Made by a program: the position numbers and the translations under genes
Shown: piece by piece, positions 59,095 to 64,000 of the stretch
Layout: every line of letters starts with the position of its first letter
Position numbering within the stretch: the stretch's first letter is position 1
The notes under the pieces: model-generated
Seen by the model: the letters and a program-made list of their open reading frames with translations, nothing else
Database searches by the model: none
What the model was told of the DNA's origin: nothing
Origin: Nitrosomonas sp.
Lineage (GTDB): Bacteria; Pseudomonadota; Gammaproteobacteria; Burkholderiales; Nitrosomonadaceae
Assembly: GCA_031316255.1 (NCBI GenBank)
Contig: JALDQW010000001.1
Span: 2,389,485-2,453,484 of the forward strand
Length of the DNA: 64,000 bases
Reading direction: 5' to 3'

Positions 59095-60603
59095 GTGAAG
59101 AATATGAAATCATTCGTGTTGTCGGTTTGTTTTATTGTATTGTTGACAGCTTGCGCCACCGTTTCCGATCAGGCTGTGACGGAAGATGACAGAATTCATG
59201 TCACCATCCTGCATTTTAATGACATTTACGAAATCACGCCGGTCAGCGGCGGCAGGGAAGGCGGTATTGCGCGGGTGGCAACGTTACGCAATCAGTTGCT
59301 GGTACGCAATCCGAATACCATCACTTTGCTGGGCGGCGATTTGTTCAGTCCGTCCGCAATCGGCACCGCCGAATATCAGGGCGACCGGCTGGCCGGGCGG
59401 CAAATGGTCGATGTGTTGAACCATTTCGGGTTGGACTACGCCACATTTGGTAATCATGAATTTGATTTGAAAGAAAACCAGTTCCGCCAGCGCATGCAGG
59501 AAGCCCGATTTACCTGGGTGTCGAGCAATGTGTTCGATATCAATGGCCAGTCGTATGACGGCGTGCGGCAAAATCTCGTTGTTCCTTTTACAAATCCCAA
59601 GAACGGCAAAACGTTCAAAATCGGCCTGTTCGGCCTGACGTTGTCAGCAAACAAAGCGGCCTATGTGCGTTATACCGACCCGTTGGCGGTGGCGGGCCAG
59701 CAGGTTGCGCAATTGTCCGGGCAGGCTGATTTTATTGTCGCGTTGACGCATCAATCGATCGCCGATGACGTTGCACTGGTGCAGCAAAACCCGCAGGTCG
59801 GGCTGGTGCTTGGCGGGCACGAACATATCAACTATCAGCGTTGGCGTGGCAGCCGTTTTGCGCCGATCTTGAAAGGCGACGCCAATGTGCGTTCGGTGTA
59901 TGTCGTCGATCTGTATTTCGACCCGGCAACCGGTCAGACCGAAGTCAAACCCCGGTTTGTGCCGATTGATGAGCGGCTCGAAGAAGATCCTGCGGTAAAA
60001 ACCGTCGTCGACCAGTGGGTGGCGATTGCATTTGACGCTTTTCGGCAACAGGGCTTTGAACCGGAAAAGGTGGTAACCACGATCACCGAGCCGCTCGATG
60101 GCCTCGAATCCAGCGTGCGCAGCTCACAGACCAACCTGACCCGGCTGATCGCCGACAGCATGATGACGGCTTATCCCGATGCCGATTTGTCGCTTTATAA
60201 CAGCGGCGCCATTCGTATCGACGATACCCTGCCGCCGGGAAAAATTACCGTCTACGATATTATCCGTATCTTGCCGTTCGGCGGCCAAGTACAACTGGCG
60301 ACAATCAAAGGCAGCCTGTTGACCAGAGTCCTCGATCAGGGGTTGGCAAACAAGGATTCCGGCGGTTTCCTGCAATCGGCCAATACACAACGGCAAAACG
60401 GCGTCTGGCTGGTCAACGGCAAGCTGATAGACGCTTCCAAAACCTACCGGCTGGCAATAAACGATTTTCTGGCGTCCGGCCGGGAACGTGGACTGGATGA
60501 CCTGAAACCCGGCAACCCGGATTTCACGATTATTCAATCGGGGGAAGGGCAAGCGTATGACATGCGGCAGTTGTTGATTGATGCGTTGGCGGGTTCAAAA
60601 TGA
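59095..60603 (+). CDS. UshA-like 5'-nucleotidase / metallophosphoesterase lipoprotein
   Basis: This 502-residue lipoprotein (lipobox LLTAC near residue 19) has the calcineurin-like metal motifs HFNDIYEI, GGDLFSPSA, FGNHEFDL, THQS and GGHEH, then a 5'-nucleotidase C-terminal domain (TNLTRLIADSMMTAYPDADLSLYNSGAIR, RILPFGGQV). It would hydrolyse nucleotides or related phosphoesters in the cell envelope. It starts at GTG 59095, six bases after AGGAG; an ATG at 59104 is the alternative. It stands alone, and its codons are more GC-rich than the rest. Confidence 0.9.
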   Translation: MKNMKSFVLSVCFIVLLTACATVSDQAVTEDDRIHVTILHFNDIYEITPVSGGREGGIARVATLRNQLLVRNPNTITLLGGDLFSPSAIGTAEYQGDRLAGRQMVDVLNHFGLDYATFGNHEFDLKENQFRQRMQEARFTWVSSNVFDINGQSYDGVRQNLVVPFTNPKNGKTFKIGLFGLTLSANKAAYVRYTDPLAVAGQQVAQLSGQADFIVALTHQSIADDVALVQQNPQVGLVLGGHEHINYQRWRGSRFAPILKGDANVRSVYVVDLYFDPATGQTEVKPRFVPIDERLEEDPAVKTVVDQWVAIAFDAFRQQGFEPEKVVTTITEPLDGLESSVRSSQTNLTRLIADSMMTAYPDADLSLYNSGAIRIDDTLPPGKITVYDIIRILPFGGQVQLATIKGSLLTRVLDQGLANKDSGGFLQSANTQRQNGVWLVNGKLIDASKTYRLAINDFLASGRERGLDDLKPGNPDFTIIQSGEGQAYDMRQLLIDALAGSK

Positions 60604-60752
60604 TGGTTGACTGGTGATAGATGAGTTTGGTGGATGGCGTTTCACTTATCTACAACCTGCAATCAATCCATGTTTTACAATTTGCAAAAATATGGGTTGA
60701 AATTTAGGTCAACCACCCATCAATCATTTAATGCACGAAGGATTGAAACTAT

Positions 60753-60780
60753 ATGCATAGTTAGCTAATATGTTATGCAT
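60753..60780. promoter_or_regulatory. Candidate vapBC operator
   Basis: ATGCATA and TATGCAT form an inverted repeat 14 bases apart, ending 18 bases before the vapB start. VapB-type antitoxins commonly bind such repeats to repress their own operon. Confidence 0.4.
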
Positions 60781-60797
60781 TATTCAGGGGTTAAAAT

Positions 60798-60992
60798 ATG
60801 CGTACTACAATTGATTTGCCAGAGGATTTATTGGACGAGGCAATGAAGTTGACACAAACGCGCACTAAAACGGGTGTTATTGTGTTGGCGCTGGAAGAAT
60901 TGATTCAAAAATCAAAGATTAGGAATCTCAAGCGGTATAAAGGAAAAATTGATCTGGATATTGATCTCGATACCTTGCGGAATCGTGGTTAA
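60798..60992 (+). CDS. vapB: VapB-family antitoxin
   Basis: This 64-residue protein begins with MRTTIDLPEDLLDEAMKL, a ribbon-helix-helix DNA-binding fold of the VapB type 2 antitoxins. The C-terminal part (KRYKGKIDLDIDLDTLRNRG) is the toxin-binding tail. It overlaps the vapC start by one base (TAATG). AGGGG lies upstream, and an inverted repeat just before it may be the operator. Confidence 0.88.
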   Translation: MRTTIDLPEDLLDEAMKLTQTRTKTGVIVLALEELIQKSKIRNLKRYKGKIDLDIDLDTLRNRG

Positions 60993-61375
60993 TGCAGGTT
61001 CTGGTTGATACGTCAATATGGATTGATTATTTCCGCAGTGGCGAGCATTCTGCACCACTGGATAATCTGATTGATGAAAATCTGCTTGTTATTAATGACA
61101 TTATCCTGGCTGAACTCGTTCCTTATTTGAGGATCAAGAAGCAAATCGCTGTTATTCAATTACTCCATGAAATTAAACAGATTCCATTGACTATCGATTG
61201 GGAAGAAATCATTGAGTATCAGGTGAAGTGTCTGAAGGCTGGTGCAAATGGCGTGGGGATTCCTGATTTGATCATCGCCCAGAATGCAACGGACAATGAT
61301 TGCTTGGTTTATTCATTGGATAAGCATTTCAGTTTGTTAAGCCGGGTAATGAAACTCGGCCTTTATCAGAAATAA
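60992..61375 (+). CDS. vapC: VapC-family PIN-domain toxin
   Basis: This 127-residue PIN ribonuclease has the acidic residues expected for metal binding: VDTSIWIDYF (Asp6), NDIILAELV (Glu), and the later GIPDLIIAQNA Asp and SLDKHF Asp. VapC toxins cleave tRNA or rRNA when VapB is degraded. The catalytic set looks intact. It is co-translated with vapB. Confidence 0.9.
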   Translation: MQVLVDTSIWIDYFRSGEHSAPLDNLIDENLLVINDIILAELVPYLRIKKQIAVIQLLHEIKQIPLTIDWEEIIEYQVKCLKAGANGVGIPDLIIAQNATDNDCLVYSLDKHFSLLSRVMKLGLYQK

Positions 61376-61393
61376 GTCAGCGCTGATTGGGCC

Positions 61394-61459
61394 GGGGTTA
61401 TGGAAAAACCCCATAACCCCATAACCCCATAACCCCATAACCCCATAACCCCATAACCC
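61394..61459. repeat. Octamer repeat array CCCCATAA x6 with inverted copy
   Basis: Six perfect tandem copies of CCCCATAA occupy 61409-61456, ending in CCC. Just before them GGGGTTATGG (61394-61403) is the exact inverse of CCATAACCCC inside the array, so the start can fold into a 10-bp hairpin with a 7-base loop. It lies 33 bases after the first copy limit of vapC and before lemA. The copy number may vary by slippage. Confidence 0.85.
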
Positions 61460-61619
61460 GACTCGGTTGGTTATTTCCGTACTTTCATTTCAAAGCATTC
61501 AATTCCCAGTGATGCGTTGATTTTTATGGTTTATTCACGCTTTACAATAGGCAGGGCAGCCTTCATCATATTGGGATTGTTTTACCTGATAACGCTTGAT
61601 CTTCAAATGGGAGTAAATG

Positions 61620-62216
61620 ATGGAAATAACGACGATTGTGATACTGGTTGTGTTGGCGATGATGTTTTTTTATGTTATCGCGATTTTCAATAATCTGGTG
61701 ACCAAGCGTAATCGCTACAAAAACGCGTTCGCCCAGATTGAAGTCCAGTTGAAGCGCCGTTATGATTTGATTCCCAATCTGATTGAAACCGCCAAAGGCT
61801 ACCTGAAGCATGAACGGGAAACGCTGGAAGCGGTGATTGCCGCGCGTAATGTGGCTGCCAATAATCTGGCGGCGGCGGCTTCGGATCCGACCAATGCCCG
61901 GGCGATGCGCGAACTGATCGGCGCCGAAGGTCAACTGGCTGGTGCAATGGGTAAATTCAACGTGGTGCTGGAGGCTTATCCCGAACTTAAGGCCAATCAG
62001 AACATGATGCAGTTGAGCGAAGAACTCGTCAGCACGGAAAACAAGGTGTCGTTTGCCCGTCAGGCGTTTAACGATCAGGTGATGGACTATAACACGTACA
62101 AGCAGTCTTTCCCGCCGGTGGTTTTTGCCGGTATGTTCGGTCATCGCGCGGATGCGTCATTGCTGGAATTTGAGGACAGCGCCCAGATTCAGGTTGCGCC
62201 CAAAGTTTCCTTCTGA
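61620..62216 (+). CDS. lemA: LemA family protein
   Basis: This 198-residue protein has one N-terminal membrane helix (TTIVILVVLAMMFFYVIAIF) and the LemA core NLVTKRNRYKNAFAQIEVQLKRRYDLIPNLIETAKGY as one helical stretch, with long coiled segments after it. I chose ATG 61620, six bases after GGGAG; ATG 61617 is also possible. LemA genes commonly pair with an M48 protease, as here (9-base gap). The pair's function is not settled; envelope quality control is the usual proposal. Confidence 0.92.
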   Translation: MEITTIVILVVLAMMFFYVIAIFNNLVTKRNRYKNAFAQIEVQLKRRYDLIPNLIETAKGYLKHERETLEAVIAARNVAANNLAAAASDPTNARAMRELIGAEGQLAGAMGKFNVVLEAYPELKANQNMMQLSEELVSTENKVSFARQAFNDQVMDYNTYKQSFPPVVFAGMFGHRADASLLEFEDSAQIQVAPKVSF

Positions 62217-62225
62217 TATCAGGTC

Positions 62226-64000
62226 ATGAATTTCTTTGAATTGCAGGCGCGTGCGCGGCAGAGCACGACCCGTCTAGTGGTATTGTTCATGCTGGCGGTG
62301 TTTACGCTGATTATCCTGACCAACCTGCTGGTGATGTTTGTGTTTGGTTTTTTCAATCTTCAGTTCCTGACGCTGGAATCATTTTTTCAGCAATTTGACT
62401 GGAACCTGTTTTTGAAGGTTGGCGTGGGCGTCATCGCGATTGTTATATTTGGCAGTTTATACAAAATAAACAGTCTCGGCGGCAGCGGTGAAAAAATCGC
62501 TGAAATGATGGGGGCGGAACTGATTGTCAACGGCAGCGGGGACGTGTACAAACAGCGCGTGCTGAATGTGGTGGAAGAAATGGCTATTGCATCCGGCACG
62601 CCGGTGCCGCTGGTTTATCTGTTGCATGAAGACGGTATTAATGCATTTGCCGCCGGAGACTCGCCCAGTAACGCCGTCATTGGCGTCACCCGTGGCGCCA
62701 TTGAGAAATTAAACCGGGATGAGTTGCAAGGCGTGATTGCGCATGAGTTCAGTCATATTTTAAATGGCGATATGAATTTGAATCTCCAGTTGATCGGCAT
62801 TTTGCACGGCATTATGGTGCTCGGTCTGATTGGTGAATATTTGTTGCGTTCAGACGGACGCTCCAGAAATTCCAGAAATGTCGGCGGCGCTGTAATGCTG
62901 GGCCTGGGACTAATGGCGATTGGCTATGGCGGCACATTATTTGGCAATCTGATCAAAGCCTCGGTTAACCGCCAGCGCGAATACCTGGCAGACGCTTCGG
63001 CGGTGCAGTTTACCCGTAATCCGGGCGGCATAGCCGGTGCGCTCAAGCGTATCGGCAGCGATGCCGCCGGTTCCACATTGTTAAACCCGAATGGCGCGGA
63101 AATCAGCCATGCGCTTTTTGGCGACGGTATCAGGCATACAGTAACCAGCCTGCTTGCCACCCATCCGCCACTGGAGCAACGCATTCGTCAGATTGAACCC
63201 AATTGGAACGGGAAGTTTGATGTCCCTGCTATTGAGGAATCCCAACTGAGTGAAGACTTTTCAAGTCATGATTCACAGCCCAAAGCAGCAGGGTTAATGG
63301 CCGGTGCTGCAGCAATGATGGCAGGCGGCGCATTCGTAAACCGTATCGGCCAGTTAAACGATGCACAAATCAACTACGCGCACCTGGTGCTCAACGAACT
63401 GCCTGCCGAAATCAAGCAGGCCGCGCATGATCCATTTGCCGCGCGGGCCTTGATTTACTTTATGGTGTTGGATAATGCGCCGGCCATGCGTCAGCAGCAG
63501 TTACAGCATCTGGAAACAGCGGCGGACGATGGCGTGTATGCAGAAACTGTTAAGCTGGTTAAGCAGTTTGCCAAACTGGAACTGGCGCATCGATTGCCGG
63601 TACTGGACATTGCGCTGTCGACGTTGCGTCAGTTGTCAAAGCGGCAGTATCTGCTGTTCAAAGAGAATCTCAATGTGCTGGTGAAAATGGATAACAGAAT
63701 TCATCTGTTTGAATGGACAGTGCAGCAGATTATATTTCACCACCTGGATATTGCATTTGAGGAAAAAAAGCAACAAACGGGGCAATTGATGCTGGCGCAG
63801 ACACGGCAGGCCTGTGCCGTGGTTTTGTCTTTATTGGTCCATGCCGGGAAACCGCAAAGTGTGAGCAAGGAGCATGCTTTTTCTGCAGCCAGGGAAAAAC
63901 TGGATGGTCTGGATATTGCATTGTTACCCACTAACGTATTGAAACTGGAACATGTCAGTACTGCACTGGATCAATTGGCCCGGTTGGCTCCACTTAAAAA
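62226..64000 (+). CDS. M48-family membrane metalloprotease, 3' end outside window
   Basis: The frame from ATG 62226 stays open to the window edge, giving 591 residues without a stop. Two membrane helices (~18-45, ~62-80) precede the M48 zinc site HEFSH (residues 173-177), followed by two further helices and the third ligand Glu in REYLADASAV. After residue ~340 a large C-terminal region with few recognisable motifs (Gly/Ala stretch AAGLMAGAAAMMAGGAFV) follows. The long C-terminal part distinguishes it from HtpX. It is the likely partner of lemA. Confidence 0.9.
   Translation, partial: MNFFELQARARQSTTRLVVLFMLAVFTLIILTNLLVMFVFGFFNLQFLTLESFFQQFDWNLFLKVGVGVIAIVIFGSLYKINSLGGSGEKIAEMMGAELIVNGSGDVYKQRVLNVVEEMAIASGTPVPLVYLLHEDGINAFAAGDSPSNAVIGVTRGAIEKLNRDELQGVIAHEFSHILNGDMNLNLQLIGILHGIMVLGLIGEYLLRSDGRSRNSRNVGGAVMLGLGLMAIGYGGTLFGNLIKASVNRQREYLADASAVQFTRNPGGIAGALKRIGSDAAGSTLLNPNGAEISHALFGDGIRHTVTSLLATHPPLEQRIRQIEPNWNGKFDVPAIEESQLSEDFSSHDSQPKAAGLMAGAAAMMAGGAFVNRIGQLNDAQINYAHLVLNELPAEIKQAAHDPFAARALIYFMVLDNAPAMRQQQLQHLETAADDGVYAETVKLVKQFAKLELAHRLPVLDIALSTLRQLSKRQYLLFKENLNVLVKMDNRIHLFEWTVQQIIFHHLDIAFEEKKQQTGQLMLAQTRQACAVVLSLLVHAGKPQSVSKEHAFSAAREKLDGLDIALLPTNVLKLEHVSTALDQLARLAPLK

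Noticed and set aside
60602..60725. Possible second MITE bounded by GGTTGAC / GTCAACC
   Set aside because: The inverted match is only 7 bases plus a gapped TGATGG/CCATCA extension; too weak next to a gene end.
61394..61459. Possible CRISPR array from the regular repeats
   Set aside because: The units are 8 bases with no spacers and no cas genes; it is a simple tandem repeat.

Overview
The window looks like a contiguous chromosomal segment of a betaproteobacterium, most likely in or near Nitrosomonas (Nitrosomonadaceae). That placement is an inference from gene order and protein style: the rpsD-rpoA-rplQ operon end, mrcA divergent to pilMNOPQ, fmdB-aspS-nudB, bioBFHCD, a magnesium-type HemB, and many copper and iron redox proteins. 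No ammonia-oxidation gene, rRNA or tRNA is visible, so the genus is not proven. The first 9 kb are visibly AT-rich, while much of 42-64 kb is more GC-rich.

1-18.7 kb is mostly core genes. It holds the end of the alpha ribosomal operon (rpsD 3' end, rpoA, rplQ), then birA-coaX-engB-hemB. Next come mrcA (minus strand) divergent to the type IV pilus assembly operon pilMNOPQ, trmL and a comF-like gene on the minus strand, and a complete biotin operon bioB-F-H-C-D. BirA at the start of the window would charge biotin onto its carboxylase and may repress the bio genes.

18.7-24.3 kb is on the minus strand: nudB, aspS and an FmdB zinc-ribbon protein, then manC and wecB for surface polysaccharide precursors.

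24.5-31.9 kb is an iron island. It holds bfd-bfr behind a good Fur-box candidate, a TonB-dependent siderophore receptor with an STN signalling domain, a large periplasmic protein made of two tandem copies of a ~345-residue helical unit behind another Fur-like site, and a small ceruloplasmin-like two-domain multicopper oxidase. An IS200/IS605-like end remnant sits inside it.

32-41 kb is housekeeping: an MBL-fold hydrolase, acs, an HD-GYP protein, an M17 aminopeptidase, thyA-folA and an ornithine/lysine-type decarboxylase. A gene-free stretch of about 950 bp follows, with a perfect CRP-type palindrome, a second 22-bp palindrome and a Shine-Dalgarno followed by ATG-TAA.

42-52.6 kb is the most interesting region. 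It is a same-strand cluster of eight exported or membrane proteins: a Tat-type multicopper oxidase, a Tat-type SCO-like protein without the SCO cysteine pair, an unrecognised 679-residue periplasmic protein with a His/Asp-rich loop, a CusB-like adaptor ending in six histidines, a CusA-like Cu/Ag pump, a DsbA-like thiol oxidoreductase, a degenerate nuclease-fold protein and a cytochrome c5-like protein. I propose a periplasmic copper handling/oxidation module, probably undescribed as a unit.

52.6-64 kb is mixed: a penicillin-acylase-family hydrolase whose start codon lies inside a ~150-bp inverted-repeat (MITE-like) element, a GspG-like pseudopilin, a GGDEF/EAL protein, a UshA-like nucleotidase lipoprotein, a vapBC toxin-antitoxin pair, an octamer repeat array, lemA and a truncated M48 protease.
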